Positions 1 through 8,583 of a stretch of DNA of 52,754 nucleotides are shown piece after piece. A program made the position numbers and the translations under genes. Under the pieces are notes generated by a model. That model was given only the letters and a program-made list of their open reading frames with translations. It was not told the origin of the DNA and searched no databases. How positions within the stretch are numbered: the first letter of the stretch is position 1; every line of letters starts with the position of its first letter. This DNA comes from Anaerolineae bacterium. Its GTDB lineage: Bacteria; Chloroflexota; Anaerolineae; UBA4142; SHND01. Location of the stretch: assembly GCA_022072245.1 (NCBI GenBank), contig JAJVIA010000018.1:1-52754 (forward strand), written 5' to 3'.

Positions 1-128
1 CCGGGGACAATATCAAGATGAGCGTGGAATTGATTACGCCGGTGGCATTGGAGAATGGGTCGCGGTTTGCGATTCGGGAAGGCGGACGCACCGTCGGCGC
101 AGGCGTGATTACTCAGGTGATTGCATAG
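1..128 (+). CDS. tuf: Elongation factor Tu, C-terminal end (partial)
   Basis: This is the last 41 residues of an open frame that enters from the left edge. It reads [11 protein letters not shown] near its start and ends [16 protein letters not shown], the domain III signature of EF-Tu, the GTPase that delivers aminoacyl-tRNA to the ribosome. The beginning lies outside the window. Its position just before rpsJ is the usual str-S10 junction. Only domain III is visible, so the G domain cannot be assessed. Confidence 0.95.
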   Translation, partial: GDNIKMSVELITPVALENGSRFAIREGGRTVGAGVITQVIA

Positions 129-138
129 AGCGGCATTG

Positions 139-186
139 GCTATTCGTTATGCGTTGGTTATATGACAAACGACCATAACGGATAGC
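139..186. repeat. Intergenic imperfect hairpin, tuf-rpsJ
   Basis: GCTAT-CGTTATG (139-151) pairs with CATAACG-ATAGC (174-186), with one mismatch. It fills most of the 80-base gap before rpsJ and runs almost to the start codon. It belongs to a series of word-like intergenic hairpins in this operon. It has no U-tract, so it is not a typical terminator. Confidence 0.6.
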
Positions 187-208
187 TAACGACTATTGAC
201 AAACGATA

Positions 209-517
209 ATGGCGCGACAAAAAATTCGCATTCGGCTTAAAGGTTACGACCACCGCGTGCTTGACCAATCGGTAAAACAAATTGTGGAAACGGCAGAACG
301 TACCGGCGCCGCCGTCATTGGCCCCGTACCGCTGCCGACTAAAATCGAAAAATTCACGGTCATTCGCGGCGCATTCATTGACAAAGATTCGCGCGAACAA
401 TTTGAAATTCGCACGCACAAACGGCTCATTGATGTGCTGGAACCGAGCAGCAAAACGATTGACACGCTCATGCGCTTGAATTTGCCGGCGGGCGTGGACA
501 TTGAAATCAAATTGTAG
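209..517 (+). CDS. rpsJ: 30S ribosomal protein S10
   Basis: At 102 residues this is the normal length for S10 (uS10), a small-subunit head protein that also acts as NusE in antitermination. The frame opens [15 protein letters not shown] and has the conserved IGPVPLPT stretch and a C-terminal [10 protein letters not shown]. It is the first gene of the S10 block. The ATG is preceded by ACAAACGATA, in which no Shine-Dalgarno sequence can be seen, and the upstream gap is filled by a hairpin repeat. Confidence 0.97.
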   Translation: MARQKIRIRLKGYDHRVLDQSVKQIVETAERTGAAVIGPVPLPTKIEKFTVIRGAFIDKDSREQFEIRTHKRLIDVLEPSSKTIDTLMRLNLPAGVDIEIKL

Positions 518-538
518 TTTCCAGAGCGGCAATGTGCC

Positions 539-602
539 GATTTGATTTTTGATTTGACCCGAGTGACGCAAGCAGAAATCAAAAATCATAAATCATAAAT
601 GC
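539..602. repeat. Heptamer-based inverted repeat, rpsJ-rplC
   Basis: The right arm is four 7-base units in phase: GAAATCA, AAAATCA, TAAATCA and TAAATGC (575-602). The left arm (539-556, GATTTGATTTTTGATTTG) is roughly complementary. The two would fold into an A/T-rich imperfect stem. A GC-rich tract and a good GGGGAG ribosome-binding site for rplC follow. Confidence 0.65.
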
Positions 603-656
603 AAACGCCTACTGTCGCGCGCGCGCAGGCGCGAACGCGATGAAGGGGAGCTTAAA

Positions 657-1292
657 ATGGCAGAGGGATTATTGGGCCGCAAGCGCGGCATGACGCAAAT
701 TTTTTCCGACAAGGGGCATGTGATTCCCGTGTCCGTTCTCGAAGTCGGACCGTGCTATGTCACGCAAATTCGTACGGGCGCCAAAGAAGGTTATACCGCC
801 ATTCAAATTGGCTTTGAGGAAACGCGTCGTTTGAATAAACCCGCGCGCGGTCATTTGAAAAATTTACCGCCGCTCAAGTTTTTGCGCGAGGTCCGCACCA
901 GCCAAGTGGATCAGTACAAAGTCGGTCAAAAATTGAACGCCGCATTATTTGCCGTAGGCGAACGGGTGGACGTGACCGGCACGAGCAAGGGCAAAGGCAC
1001 CGCCGGCGGCGTGAAACGCTATCATTTCCGCGGCGGCCCCAAAACGCACGGGCAATCCGACCGCTTGCGCCGCCCCGGTTCTTCTTCGGCGACGACGACG
1101 CCGGGCCGTGTGTTAAAAGGCACGCGCCGCGCGGGCCGCATGGGCGCGGAACGCGTGACCGCGCCGAATCTGGAAGTGATTCAGGTGGACACCGAGCGCA
1201 ATTTGGTCGTAGTCCGCGGCGCCGTACCCGGCGCCAAGAACGGATTGATTTTTGTAAAAAAGGCGCGCAAGCAGCCGAAGGGGAAAAAGTAA
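657..1292 (+). CDS. rplC: 50S ribosomal protein L3
   Basis: This is L3 (uL3) at 211 residues, the usual size; it organises the peptidyl-transferase region of 23S rRNA. The start MAEGLLGRKRGMTQIF is typical. The long internal loop FRGGPKTHGQSDRLRRPGS and the GRMGAERVT motif that reaches the ribosome core are both present. The start is supported by GGGGAG about six bases upstream. The C-terminus is Lys-rich, ending ARKQPKGKK. Confidence 0.97.
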   Translation: MAEGLLGRKRGMTQIFSDKGHVIPVSVLEVGPCYVTQIRTGAKEGYTAIQIGFEETRRLNKPARGHLKNLPPLKFLREVRTSQVDQYKVGQKLNAALFAVGERVDVTGTSKGKGTAGGVKRYHFRGGPKTHGQSDRLRRPGSSSATTTPGRVLKGTRRAGRMGAERVTAPNLEVIQVDTERNLVVVRGAVPGAKNGLIFVKKARKQPKGKK

Positions 1293-1297
1293 GCACT

Positions 1298-1363
1298 AAT
1301 CAGAATACAGGATGCAGGCAATAGTCTGTCTGCCTACTGTTTACTGACTACTGACTACTGATT
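1298..1363. repeat. Heptamer-based inverted repeat, rplC-rplD
   Basis: The right arm contains five consecutive 7-base units ending in CTG: CTGTCTG, CCTACTG, TTTACTG, ACTACTG and ACTACTG (1326-1360). The left arm (AATCAG at 1298, CAGG, GCAGGCA) is complementary with gaps, so the element can fold back on itself. It runs nearly to the rplD start and leaves no visible ribosome-binding site. Confidence 0.7.
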
Positions 1364-1368
1364 TTGCG

Positions 1369-2007
1369 ATGCAAGTTCCATTGTTTAATCAAGCAGGCCA
1401 AGAAATCAGCCAAATCGAGCTGCGCGACGATATTTTCGGCATCGAGCCGAACAAAGCGGTGATGCATCAGGCCTATCTGCGCCAGATGGCAAATGCCCGC
1501 CAAGGCAATCACCAGACCAAAACGCGCGGCATGGTGCGCGGCGGCGGCAAAAAGCCGTGGAAACAAAAAGGCACCGGTCGCGCGCGGCAAGGTTCGACGC
1601 GCGCCCCGCATTGGAAGGGCGGCGGCGTGGTGTTTGGACCGCATCCGCGTTCGTACGAACAAAAGATGCCCAAAAAGATGCGCCACCTCGCGTTAAAATC
1701 GGCGCTCGCCGCCAAAGCGCAAGAAAAACAAATTGTCGTCGTGGATGAAATCAAATTGGACGATGCCAAGACCGTCGCCATGCGCCGCGTGTTGACCAGT
1801 CTCAACGCGCAGCCCACCGCGCTCGTCCTCTTGCCCGAAGCGAATCAAGCGCTCGCGCGCGCCGCGCACAATTTGGAAAACGTCAAAACCTTGCGCGCCA
1901 GTTATTTGAACGTGCGCGATTTGCTCGGTTACGAAAAATTGGTCATGAGCAAAGCGGCATTGAACGCGGTCGAAACCTTTTTCGACGCCGGAAACGGAGA
2001 CAAATAA
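1369..2007 (+). CDS. rplD: 50S ribosomal protein L4
   Basis: This 212-residue protein matches L4 (uL4), which lines the exit tunnel and in some bacteria represses its own operon. The extended loop is recognisable from [20 protein letters not shown], followed by the globular C-terminal part with [16 protein letters not shown]. No Shine-Dalgarno sequence is seen before the ATG (GATTTTGCG). rplW follows after a single base, so the two are probably translationally coupled. Confidence 0.97.
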   Translation: MQVPLFNQAGQEISQIELRDDIFGIEPNKAVMHQAYLRQMANARQGNHQTKTRGMVRGGGKKPWKQKGTGRARQGSTRAPHWKGGGVVFGPHPRSYEQKMPKKMRHLALKSALAAKAQEKQIVVVDEIKLDDAKTVAMRRVLTSLNAQPTALVLLPEANQALARAAHNLENVKTLRASYLNVRDLLGYEKLVMSKAALNAVETFFDAGNGDK

Positions 2008-2008
2008 G

Positions 2009-2305
2009 ATGCACGTGTACGAAGTGTTGCGCCGCCCGCTCACGACCGAAAAGAGCAATTACCTGCGCGATGCGTATCGCAAATATGCGTTCGAGGTGGA
2101 TTCGCGCGCAAACAAACAACAAATCAAAGAAGCGGTGGAAACCGCTTTCCCCAAAATCACCGTGATTGATGTGCATGTCATGACCATGCCGCGCAAGGCG
2201 CGCCGTTCTTTGCGCCGCCGCCAAACGCGCTGGACTTCAATGTGGAAAAAAGCCATCGTCACCATTCCGGCGAATCAGCGGATTGACTTGTTTGAAGGTG
2301 TGTAA
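2009..2305 (+). CDS. rplW: 50S ribosomal protein L23
   Basis: At 98 residues this is a normal L23 (uL23), the tunnel-exit protein that docks trigger factor and SRP. The typical RRPLTTEKS motif opens the protein, and [20 protein letters not shown] follows. rplB begins two bases after its stop. Confidence 0.96.
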   Translation: MHVYEVLRRPLTTEKSNYLRDAYRKYAFEVDSRANKQQIKEAVETAFPKITVIDVHVMTMPRKARRSLRRRQTRWTSMWKKAIVTIPANQRIDLFEGV

Positions 2306-2307
2306 AA

Positions 2308-3141
2308 ATGCCAACAAAAGCATATAAACCCACGTCGCCCGGTCGCCGCTGGCAAACCGTTTCGACGTTTGAAGAATTAACCAAAGGCAAGGCGCCGGAA
2401 AAACGGCTCTTGCGCCACAAAAAGAAATGGGCGGGGCGCAATAATCGCGGCGAATTGAGCGTGCGCCATCGCGGCGGCGGCAACAATCCCAAATATCGGC
2501 TCATTGATTTCCGCCGTAACAAGCCGGGCATTCCCGCCAAAGTGGCGGCGATTGAATATGACCCGAATCGCACCGCGCGCATCGCGCTGCTGCATTACGC
2601 CGACGGCGAAAAGCGTTACATTCTCGCGCCGCTCGACGTGCGCGTCGGCGATGTCTTGATGTCGGGACCCGATGCCGAAATTAAATCCGGCAACGCGCTG
2701 CCTATCAAAAATATCCCGCTCGGCACGCTCATTCACAACATCGAACTCGTCAAGGGCAAGGGCGGCCAAATCGCGCGCAGCGCGGGCGTGGGCGCGCAAT
2801 TGCTCGCCAAAGAGGGCAAGTACGCCCAAGTGCGGATGCCGTCCGGCGAAGTGCGTTACATTTCAATGGAGTGCAGCGCGACGATTGGTCAAATCGGCAA
2901 CATCGAACAAAGCACCATCAAGCTGGGCAAAGCGGGCCGTCGGCGGCACATGGGTTGGCGTCCGAGCGTGCGCGGTGTGGCAATGACGCCGCGCGACCAT
3001 CCGCATGGCGGCGGCGAAGGCAAAACGGGCATCGGGATGCCCGGACCGAAAACGCGTTGGGGCAAGCCCGCGCTCGGTTATCGCACGCGCAATAATGCGC
3101 GCACCGACAAATTTATCGTGCGCCGTCGCGGAAAGAAATGA
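2308..3141 (+). CDS. rplB: 50S ribosomal protein L2
   Basis: L2 (uL2) at 277 residues is the expected length. It is needed for subunit association and peptidyl transfer. It begins with the characteristic [11 protein letters not shown], carries the OB-fold and SH3-like core, and near the C-terminus has the universally conserved [16 protein letters not shown] loop. It ends FIVRRRGKK. The gap after it is a heptamer repeat. Confidence 0.97.
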   Translation: MPTKAYKPTSPGRRWQTVSTFEELTKGKAPEKRLLRHKKKWAGRNNRGELSVRHRGGGNNPKYRLIDFRRNKPGIPAKVAAIEYDPNRTARIALLHYADGEKRYILAPLDVRVGDVLMSGPDAEIKSGNALPIKNIPLGTLIHNIELVKGKGGQIARSAGVGAQLLAKEGKYAQVRMPSGEVRYISMECSATIGQIGNIEQSTIKLGKAGRRRHMGWRPSVRGVAMTPRDHPHGGGEGKTGIGMPGPKTRWGKPALGYRTRNNARTDKFIVRRRGKK

Positions 3142-3149
3142 GATTATTT

Positions 3150-3222
3150 TTGGTTTAAGATTTTTGATTTTGCCGGACGCAACGTCTGAAATCGGAAATC
3201 ATAAATCGGAAATCGTAAATTC
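3150..3222. repeat. Heptamer-based inverted repeat, rplB-rpsS
   Basis: Five units follow in exact 7-base phase at 3188-3222: GAAATCG, GAAATCA, TAAATCG, GAAATCG and TAAATTC. Upstream lies the partly complementary T-rich arm (GGTTTAAGATTTTTGATTTT), with a small GACG-CAA-CGTC apex between the arms. The repeat ends two bases before the rpsS ATG and replaces any ribosome-binding site. Confidence 0.75.
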
Positions 3223-3223
3223 C

Positions 3224-3505
3224 ATGAGCCGTTCTCTAAAAAAAGGGCCTTTTGTCGAACCCAAGCTGCTCAAACGCATCGAGCAGATGAATCGCAACAA
3301 TGAAAAGCGCGTCGTAAAAACTTGGTCGCGCGCATCGGTTATCTTTCCGCAGATGGTGGGGCATACCATCGCTATACACGATGGACGCCGACACGTGCCG
3401 ATTTATATTACCGAAAACATGGTCGGGCATCGCCTCGGCGAATTTGCGCCGACGCGCCATTTCCGCGGTCATTCGTCCAAAGAAAAGGCCACTGAAGCGA
3501 AATAA
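3224..3505 (+). CDS. rpsS: 30S ribosomal protein S19
   Basis: S19 (uS19) has 93 residues and opens with the hallmark [12 protein letters not shown], which fixes the start even though the frame is open further upstream into rplB. It contains the rRNA-contacting [16 protein letters not shown] block. In the ribosome it sits in the 30S head with S13. No Shine-Dalgarno sequence precedes the ATG. Confidence 0.97.
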   Translation: MSRSLKKGPFVEPKLLKRIEQMNRNNEKRVVKTWSRASVIFPQMVGHTIAIHDGRRHVPIYITENMVGHRLGEFAPTRHFRGHSSKEKATEAK

Positions 3506-3513
3506 GGTGGAGT

Positions 3514-3567
3514 GATGGAGCGATAGAGCGGCGCGAGGTTGACTCTTGCGCGCTCGATCCCGCTATC
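3514..3567. repeat. Imperfect inverted repeat, rpsS-rplV
   Basis: GATGGAGCGATAGAGCGG... (3514-3537) folds with ...GCGCTCGATCCCGCTATC (3543-3567) around a short loop. The arms are near-repeats of an 8-base word (GGAGTGAT, GGAGCGAT, AGAGCGG). It is related in style, though not in sequence, to the heptamer hairpins elsewhere in the operon. Confidence 0.55.
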
Positions 3568-3577
3568 AATTACGAAC

Positions 3578-3928
3578 ATGGCAGATTTTGAAGTCAAAGC
3601 GGTAGAAAAATACTTGCGGATGTCGCCCCGCAAAGCGCGGTTGGTGCTGGACTTGGTGCGCGGCAAACAGGTGGACCAGGCGCTGGGCGTATTGAAATTG
3701 ACGTCCAAGGGCAGCGCCGAGTCCATTGCCAAAGCCATCAATTCGGCTGCCGCGAACGCGGAAAATAATTTTGGCCTTTCGCGCGATGATTTATTTATCA
3801 CCACCGCCGTCGCGGACAAGGCGCCGTCGCGGCGCTGGCGCAAAATCGGCGCGCGCTCGCGCGTGAAACCGATTGAACATCGCTATACCCACATCACCGT
3901 GGGCGTTTCCGAAAAGGAGAGCAAATAA
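3578..3928 (+). CDS. rplV: 50S ribosomal protein L22
   Basis: This is L22 (uL22), which has a beta-hairpin reaching into the exit tunnel. The start was set at MADFEVKAVEKYLRMSPRK, giving 116 residues. The upstream in-frame codons do not resemble L22. The signature KARLVLDLVRGK and the C-terminal HITVGVSEKES are present. rpsC begins immediately after the stop with a GTG codon. Confidence 0.96.
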   Translation: MADFEVKAVEKYLRMSPRKARLVLDLVRGKQVDQALGVLKLTSKGSAESIAKAINSAAANAENNFGLSRDDLFITTAVADKAPSRRWRKIGARSRVKPIEHRYTHITVGVSEKESK

Positions 3929-4624
3929 GTGGGTCGCAAAGTACATCCTTTTGGTTTCCGTCTGGGCGTCATCAAAGACAGCCGCTCGCGCTGGTATGCT
4001 GCCGACAAGAAAACCTATCAACAGCTCTTGCTGGAAGACCGCGCCATTCGCAAATTGGTCGCGGACAAGGTGTCGAACGCGGGGATTGCGGATGTGGAAA
4101 TTGAACGCTATCCCGGCAACGTCACGGTAAATGTGTGGACCGCCAAGCCCGGGCTCGTCATCGGGCGCAAAGGCGCCACCGTCAACGAACTCCGCAAAAA
4201 ATTGGACGAGTTGACCAAGAAAAAGACGAAACTCGAAGTTTTAGAAGTGTCCAAGCCGGAAACCAACGCCGCGTTGATTGCCGAAAGCATCGCGCAGCAA
4301 GTGGAAAAGCGCATTTCGCATAAACGCGCCATGAAGCAATCGGTCCAGCGCGCCATGCGCGCGGGCGCCAAAGGCGTCAAAGTCGAAATGGCGGGCCGGC
4401 TCGCCGGTTCCGAAATGAAACGCCGTGAAACCGTCAAAGATGGTCGCGTGCCGTTGGGCACCCTGCGCGCCGATATTGATTACGCGCGCAAAGAAGCCAA
4501 GACCACTTATGGCAAAATCGGAATCAAGGTGTGGGTCTATCACGGCGAAATTTTACCCGAAGACCGCAAACGAAAATTAGAAGAACGCATTGCGCGGGTG
4601 GTCGAAGCCAGCGCGACAAATTAG
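3929..4624 (+). CDS. rpsC: 30S ribosomal protein S3
   Basis: S3 (uS3) has 231 residues. It opens GRKVHPFGFRLGVIKD and includes a KH domain with the GxxG loop in VIGRKGATV, then the C-terminal domain with DYARKEAKTTYGKIGIKVW. It helps form the mRNA entry channel. The start is GTG, placed right after the rplV stop codon; GGAG lies upstream inside the end of rplV. Confidence 0.97.
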   Translation: MGRKVHPFGFRLGVIKDSRSRWYAADKKTYQQLLLEDRAIRKLVADKVSNAGIADVEIERYPGNVTVNVWTAKPGLVIGRKGATVNELRKKLDELTKKKTKLEVLEVSKPETNAALIAESIAQQVEKRISHKRAMKQSVQRAMRAGAKGVKVEMAGRLAGSEMKRRETVKDGRVPLGTLRADIDYARKEAKTTYGKIGIKVWVYHGEILPEDRKRKLEERIARVVEASATN

Positions 4625-4627
4625 CGA

Positions 4628-4680
4628 ATGGCATGGCGCGAGCCGGCGGGCGTCGTCCTTTGCGCCGCGCCCCAAGCCAT
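4628..4680. other. Hairpin in the rpsC-rplP gap
   Basis: ATGGC (4628-4632) pairs with GCCAT (4676-4680) and GGCGCG (4635-4640) with CGCGCC (4666-4671), forming a long interrupted stem. No U-tract follows. It separates rpsC and rplP, which most bacteria keep adjacent. Its function is unknown. Confidence 0.45.
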
Positions 4681-4702
4681 ATCCTACACACGAGTATTTA
4701 CT

Positions 4703-5122
4703 ATGTTGATGCCAAAACGTACCAAATTCAGAAAGCAGCATCGCGGGCGCATGAAAGGCAAAGAATTGCGCGGCGTTGAAGTCTCGTTCGGCGAGTTCGG
4801 GCTGCAAGCATTAGAACCGGCGTGGATTACCAGCCGTCAGATTGAAGCCGCGCGCCGCGCGATTGTTCGCTTTGTGAAACGCGGCGGCAAAATTTGGATT
4901 CGCATTTTTCCGGATCACGTCGTCACAATCAAGGGCGCCGAAACGCGCATGGGCGGCGGCAAAGGCGCGCCCGACCATTGGGTCGCCGTCGTCAAACCGG
5001 GCCGCGTATTGATTGAAATCGGCGGCATTAAAGAAGACGTGGCGGAAGAAGCGATGCGTCTGGCGTCGCACAAATTTCCCATCAAGACGCAATTTGTTCG
5101 CAAGCAAGAGGTGGGACAATGA
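4703..5122 (+). CDS. rplP: 50S ribosomal protein L16
   Basis: L16 (uL16), 139 residues, sits at the A-site side of the 50S subunit. The start [15 protein letters not shown] is the family standard; an upstream in-frame ATG would add 25 unrelated residues and was rejected. The conserved [18 protein letters not shown] stretch is intact. The stop overlaps the rpmC start by four bases (ATGA). Confidence 0.96.
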   Translation: MLMPKRTKFRKQHRGRMKGKELRGVEVSFGEFGLQALEPAWITSRQIEAARRAIVRFVKRGGKIWIRIFPDHVVTIKGAETRMGGGKGAPDHWVAVVKPGRVLIEIGGIKEDVAEEAMRLASHKFPIKTQFVRKQEVGQ

Positions 5123-5343
5123 AATCGAATGTCGGCGAACTGCGCCGCTTGAATGACGCCGAATTGGCAAAACAGCTCGACGATTTGTACCAAGAGCAAT
5201 TTAACTTGCGCTTTCAAAACGCGTCGGGTCAGGTCAAGAACATGAACCGTTTCAAACAAGTGCGCCGCCAAATTGCGCGCATTAAAACGCTGCAACGCGA
5301 ACGGCAGCTGGCGGGAGTCGTGGTCAAGAAGGGAGCCGCGTAA
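5119..5343 (+). CDS. rpmC: 50S ribosomal protein L29
   Basis: A 74-residue, mostly helical protein matching L29 (uL29), which sits near the tunnel exit next to L23. It has the family features LRFQNASGQ and RRQIARIKT. It overlaps rplP upstream by four bases and rpsQ downstream by one base, so the three genes are translationally coupled. Confidence 0.94.
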   Translation: MKSNVGELRRLNDAELAKQLDDLYQEQFNLRFQNASGQVKNMNRFKQVRRQIARIKTLQRERQLAGVVVKKGAA

Positions 5344-5819
5344 TGAGCGAGCGCAAATACAAAGGCAAGGTGATGGTCGGCAAGGTCGTTTCCGACAAGA
5401 TGCAGAAAACGGTTGTCGTGGTCGTGGAAACGCGCCGCCGTCATCCGTTGTATGGCAAAATCATCACCGTGCGCCGCCGTTTCAAGGCGCATAACGAGAA
5501 TCCGCAAGCCAAAGCCGGCGACGTGGTGAAAATCGTCGAATCGCGTCCGCTCTCGCGCACCAAACATTGGCGCGTCGCCGAAATCGTCCACGCGGGCCAA
5601 GTGGTCGAAATGATCCGCGAAACTGAACTCGAAGCGTTGCTCGAAAAAGAACGCGTCGAAAAGCAAGCGCGCAAAGAAGAAGAACGCAAGCGCGCGGCGG
5701 AACGCTTGGCGCGTCTGGGCGGTTTTGAATCGGTGGACGAAATGTCGGACGCCGCAGACGAAGCGAGCGAGTTTGAACAGGAATATGTCGGAGATGACGC
5801 GCAAGGAGACCAAGAATGA
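5343..5819 (+). CDS. rpsQ: 30S ribosomal protein S17 with long C-terminal extension
   Basis: The first 80 or so residues are ordinary S17 (uS17, an OB-fold binding 16S rRNA): [23 protein letters not shown], then [18 protein letters not shown]. Typical S17 ends soon after this. Here the frame continues for about 75 residues. The first part is a highly charged Glu/Lys/Arg helix ([18 protein letters not shown]) and the second an acidic tail ([17 protein letters not shown], ending GDQE). The frame is uninterrupted and its end overlaps the rplN ATG, so the extension is not obviously an assembly error. Confidence 0.92.
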   Translation: MSERKYKGKVMVGKVVSDKMQKTVVVVVETRRRHPLYGKIITVRRRFKAHNENPQAKAGDVVKIVESRPLSRTKHWRVAEIVHAGQVVEMIRETELEALLEKERVEKQARKEEERKRAAERLARLGGFESVDEMSDAADEASEFEQEYVGDDAQGDQE

Positions 5820-6187
5820 TTCAGGAAACCACGCGCCTCAAAGTCGCCGACAATTCGGGCGCGCGTGAAATCATGTGCATTCGCGTTATCGGCGGTTCAA
5901 ATCGGCGCTATGCCGCCGTCGGCGATATTATCATCGCTTCGGTCAAAGTGGCGGCGCCCAACGCCGCGATTAAAAAAGGCGAAGTGGTGCGCGCGGTGGT
6001 CGTGCGTACCGCCAAAGGATATGGGCGCAGCGACGGCTCGTACATCAAATTTGATGAAAACGCCGCCGTGATTTTGGAAAAAGAGACAACGAACCCGCGC
6101 GGCACGCGTATTTTCGGTCCCGTCGGCCGCGAACTGCGCGAAAAAGGTTTCATGAAAATCGTGTCGCTGTCGCCGGAAGTGCTGTGA
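5816..6187 (+). CDS. rplN: 50S ribosomal protein L14
   Basis: L14 (uL14), 123 residues, is an intersubunit bridge protein and the docking site of RsfS. The core [17 protein letters not shown] and the C-terminal ARG-type [18 protein letters not shown] are clear. Its ATG overlaps the rpsQ stop by four bases. Confidence 0.97.
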   Translation: MIQETTRLKVADNSGAREIMCIRVIGGSNRRYAAVGDIIIASVKVAAPNAAIKKGEVVRAVVVRTAKGYGRSDGSYIKFDENAAVILEKETTNPRGTRIFGPVGRELREKGFMKIVSLSPEVL

Positions 6188-6196
6188 GCTTGAACC

Positions 6197-6520
6197 ATGA
6201 ACAAGATTCGTAAAGGCGATACCGTCCAGGTCCTGAGCGGCGAAGACAAGGGCAAGACGGGCGTGATTCAATACGTTTATCCGAAACAAGAGCGCGTCAT
6301 TGTGCAGGGCGTCAACATGCAGAAAAAAGCCCAACGCCGCACGGGCATGCAAGTCCGCACGCAAACGGGGATTATCGAACGCGAGGGCCCGCTGCATTGG
6401 TCCAAAGTGGCGCTGCTCTGCCCGAGCTGCGGCAAAGCGACGCGCATCGGGTTTGAATTTAATTCAGAAGGCAAGAAATTCCGCGTCTGCCGCAAATGCG
6501 GTAACGCGATTGACAAGTAA
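6197..6520 (+). CDS. rplX: 50S ribosomal protein L24
   Basis: L24 (uL24), 107 residues, is an assembly initiator of the 50S subunit. It has the KOW motif ([18 protein letters not shown]). The C-terminal half carries two CxxC pairs ([11 protein letters not shown] and [10 protein letters not shown]), a zinc-ribbon-like arrangement found in many bacterial L24 proteins. Confidence 0.96.
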   Translation: MNKIRKGDTVQVLSGEDKGKTGVIQYVYPKQERVIVQGVNMQKKAQRRTGMQVRTQTGIIEREGPLHWSKVALLCPSCGKATRIGFEFNSEGKKFRVCRKCGNAIDK

Positions 6521-6521
6521 A

Positions 6522-6601
6522 GGCAAGCAAAAAGCGCAAAGTATAAAGCGACCGAAAAAGCCCGCGCGCTATTTTTGAACCTTTTAGCTTTGAGCTTGTA
6601 A
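6522..6601. repeat. Heptamer-based inverted repeat, rplX-rplE
   Basis: The left arm has 7-base units GGCAAGC, AAAAAGC, GCAAAGT and ATAAAGC (6522-6549). The right arm has CTTTTAG, CTTTGAG and CTTGTAA (6581-6601). The arms are partly complementary. The same AAAGC/GCTTT vocabulary flanks the four-helix-bundle gene near 51 kb. Confidence 0.7.
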
Positions 6602-6606
6602 CGACT

Positions 6607-7269
6607 ATGGCTGACGAAAAGAAAGCAAAGCAAAGCGGTCAAGACACCGCCAAAAAGAGCGCCGCGCCCAAGGGCGAAGCCAAAGCCAAAGGCGCCGCCA
6701 AAGAGAGCGCGCCCGCGCAGCGCATCCCGCCGCGTTTGCTCGAACGCTATCGCCAGGAAATCGCGCCGACGTTGATGAAAGAATTCAGCTATGCGAACAC
6801 GATGCAGCTGCCGCGCGTCCAAAAAGTGATTGTCAATATCGGGCTCGGCGAAGCGCTGAGCAACGCCAAAGCGCTCGACGCGGCGGTCAAAGATTTGACG
6901 ACCATCACCGGGCAAAAACCGCTCGTGCGGAAAGCCAAGAAATCCATCGCGACGTTCAAATTGCGCGAAGGCAACGCGATTGGCGTCAAAGTGACCTTGC
7001 GCGGGGAACGCATGTATTGGTTCCTCGACCGGCTGATGAATGCGGCGCTGCCGCGCGTGCGCGATTTTCGCGGCATTTCGCGTGACGCCTTTGACGGTCG
7101 CGGCAATTATACGCTCGGCTTGCGCGAACAATTGATTTTCCCGGAAATTGATTACGATGCGATTGATAAATTGCGCGGGATGGAAATTACGATTGTGACT
7201 AGCGCCAAGAATGACGCAGAGGCGCGCCGCCTATTGCAATTGATGGGCATGCCGTTCCGACAGAAATGA
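6607..7269 (+). CDS. rplE: 50S ribosomal protein L5 with Lys/Ala-rich N-terminal extension
   Basis: From about residue 43 ([24 protein letters not shown]) onward this is normal L5 (uL5), the 5S rRNA-binding central protuberance protein, ending [12 protein letters not shown]. The first 40 or so residues are a low-complexity basic tail rich in Lys, Ala and Gly (for example [17 protein letters not shown]). The total of 220 residues exceeds the usual length of about 180. A downstream Met near residue 58 is too far into the conserved part to be the start. No Shine-Dalgarno sequence is visible. Confidence 0.94.
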   Translation: MADEKKAKQSGQDTAKKSAAPKGEAKAKGAAKESAPAQRIPPRLLERYRQEIAPTLMKEFSYANTMQLPRVQKVIVNIGLGEALSNAKALDAAVKDLTTITGQKPLVRKAKKSIATFKLREGNAIGVKVTLRGERMYWFLDRLMNAALPRVRDFRGISRDAFDGRGNYTLGLREQLIFPEIDYDAIDKLRGMEITIVTSAKNDAEARRLLQLMGMPFRQK

Positions 7270-7276
7270 GGATAGA

Positions 7277-7459
7277 GTGGCCAAGAAATCCATGATTAAC
7301 CGCGAGCTGCATCGCAAATATCCGAATCGCGTGCGTAATCGCTGCAAATTGTGCGGCCGTCCGCGCGGCTATATTCGGCGTTTTCAGCTCTGCCGCATCT
7401 GCTTTCGTAAAGAAGCGCTCGAAGGGCGGCTGCCCGGCGTGACCAAGTCGAGTTGGTAA
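7277..7459 (+). CDS. rpsZ: 30S ribosomal protein S14, zinc-binding type
   Basis: A 60-residue S14 (uS14) of the short zinc-binding class, with [20 protein letters not shown] giving four Cys ligands. It begins with GTG ([10 protein letters not shown]) seven bases after rplE, with AGGATAGA upstream as a weak ribosome-binding site. S14 sits in the 30S head. Confidence 0.96.
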   Translation: MAKKSMINRELHRKYPNRVRNRCKLCGRPRGYIRRFQLCRICFRKEALEGRLPGVTKSSW

Positions 7460-7559
7460 ATTGTATTGCGCCGCGCGCGATCCATTTGAAATTGGCAAGC
7501 TCTTTTTCTCAAGGACGCGTTTGGCGTACAAGTTCTTCCGCTATTGAACCGGATATTTT

Positions 7560-7621
7560 GAGCGACGTAATGCCATGGGCAATGGTTTGTCATTGCCACA
7601 GGTCCGGCTAATGCGTCGCTC
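7560..7621. other. Structured leader just before rpsH
   Basis: GAGCGACG (7560-7567) pairs with CGTCGCTC (7614-7621). Inside, GGCAATG (7578-7584) pairs with CATTGCC (7591-7597). The structure ends two bases before the CAGGAG ribosome-binding site of rpsH and is in a 177-base gap, the widest in the spc block. It could be an autoregulatory site (S8 is the known spc regulator in enterobacteria), but the S8 recognition core could not be confirmed by eye. Confidence 0.5.
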
Positions 7622-7636
7622 CCAGGAGTTCGACCG

Positions 7637-8032
7637 ATGACGAATGATCCGATTGCTGATATGTTGGCGCGTTTACACAACGCGGCGATGGTGCGCCACC
7701 CGATGGTGAATATGCCGGCGTCCAAGATGCGCGTAGCAATCGCAAAAATCTTGAAAGACGAAGGGTTCGTGGATAAAATCGAAGTGACCCGCGAGCGCCC
7801 GCACGCGACGCTCAAGGTGTGGTTAAAATACGACCCTACCAAGCAGCCCGTGTTATCTGGCACGCGCCGCGTTTCCAAACCCGGCCGCCGCATTTATGCC
7901 GGCAAGCGCGATATTCCGTGGGTGCGTAACGGTTTAGGCGTCGCCATTGTTTCGACCACCAAAGGCGTTATGACCGGCGCCCGCGCGAAAAAAGAGGGCT
8001 TGGGCGGCGAGATTCTGTGTGAGGTGTGGTAA
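7637..8032 (+). CDS. rpsH: 30S ribosomal protein S8
   Basis: S8 (uS8), 131 residues, binds helix 21 of 16S rRNA. It opens MTNDPIADMLARLHNA and ends with the conserved STTKGVMTGARAKKEGLGG followed by EILCEVW. CAGGAG lies nine bases upstream of the ATG. rplF starts two bases after the stop. Confidence 0.97.
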   Translation: MTNDPIADMLARLHNAAMVRHPMVNMPASKMRVAIAKILKDEGFVDKIEVTRERPHATLKVWLKYDPTKQPVLSGTRRVSKPGRRIYAGKRDIPWVRNGLGVAIVSTTKGVMTGARAKKEGLGGEILCEVW

Positions 8033-8034
8033 TT

Positions 8035-8583
8035 ATGTCACGGATTGGCAAGATGCCCGTGGCGTTGCCCAAGGGCGTTAACATTAGTATTGATGGCTCT
8101 ACCGTCAAGGTCAAGGGCCCCAAAGGGGAATTGTCCCAAACCTTTCATCCCGACATGTCTATCCAACAAAAGGATGGCAAAATTGTCGTGGAAACGCCAG
8201 AGGACCCGGCATACAACGCGATGCACGGTTTGACGCGCGCTTTGCTCAATAACATGGTCAAAGGCGTTTCCGACGGTTTTTCCAAGACGCTGGAAATCGA
8301 AGGCGTCGGTTATCGCGGCGAATTACAAGGCAAAAATTTGGTGCTGGCGCTCGGCTTTTCGCATCCGGTGCCGGTCGAAGCGCCGGCGGGAATCACTTTT
8401 ACGGTGGACAAGACCCAACGCATCATTACGGTCGAAGGACCTGACAAGCAAATGGTCGGACAGGTTGCCTCCAACATTCGTTCGCTGCGCCCGCCGGAAC
8501 CGTACAAAGGCAAAGGGATTCATTATCAGGGCGAAAAAGTGCGCCGCAAAGCCGGTAAAGCCGGCAAGGCGGGAGGCAAGTAA
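8035..8583 (+). CDS. rplF: 50S ribosomal protein L6
   Basis: L6 (uL6), 182 residues, lies near the sarcin-ricin loop. The chosen start is [15 protein letters not shown]; an in-frame ATG three codons earlier would overlap rpsH and is less likely. The conserved C-terminal block [18 protein letters not shown] is present, followed by a Lys/Gly-rich tail. The stop overlaps the rplR start by one base. Confidence 0.97.
   Translation: MSRIGKMPVALPKGVNISIDGSTVKVKGPKGELSQTFHPDMSIQQKDGKIVVETPEDPAYNAMHGLTRALLNNMVKGVSDGFSKTLEIEGVGYRGELQGKNLVLALGFSHPVPVEAPAGITFTVDKTQRIITVEGPDKQMVGQVASNIRSLRPPEPYKGKGIHYQGEKVRRKAGKAGKAGGK

Noticed and set aside
139-186. Transcription terminators at the ribosomal-operon hairpins
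   Set aside because: None of the word-repeat hairpins is followed by a T-run, and terminators inside an essential operon would be harmful.
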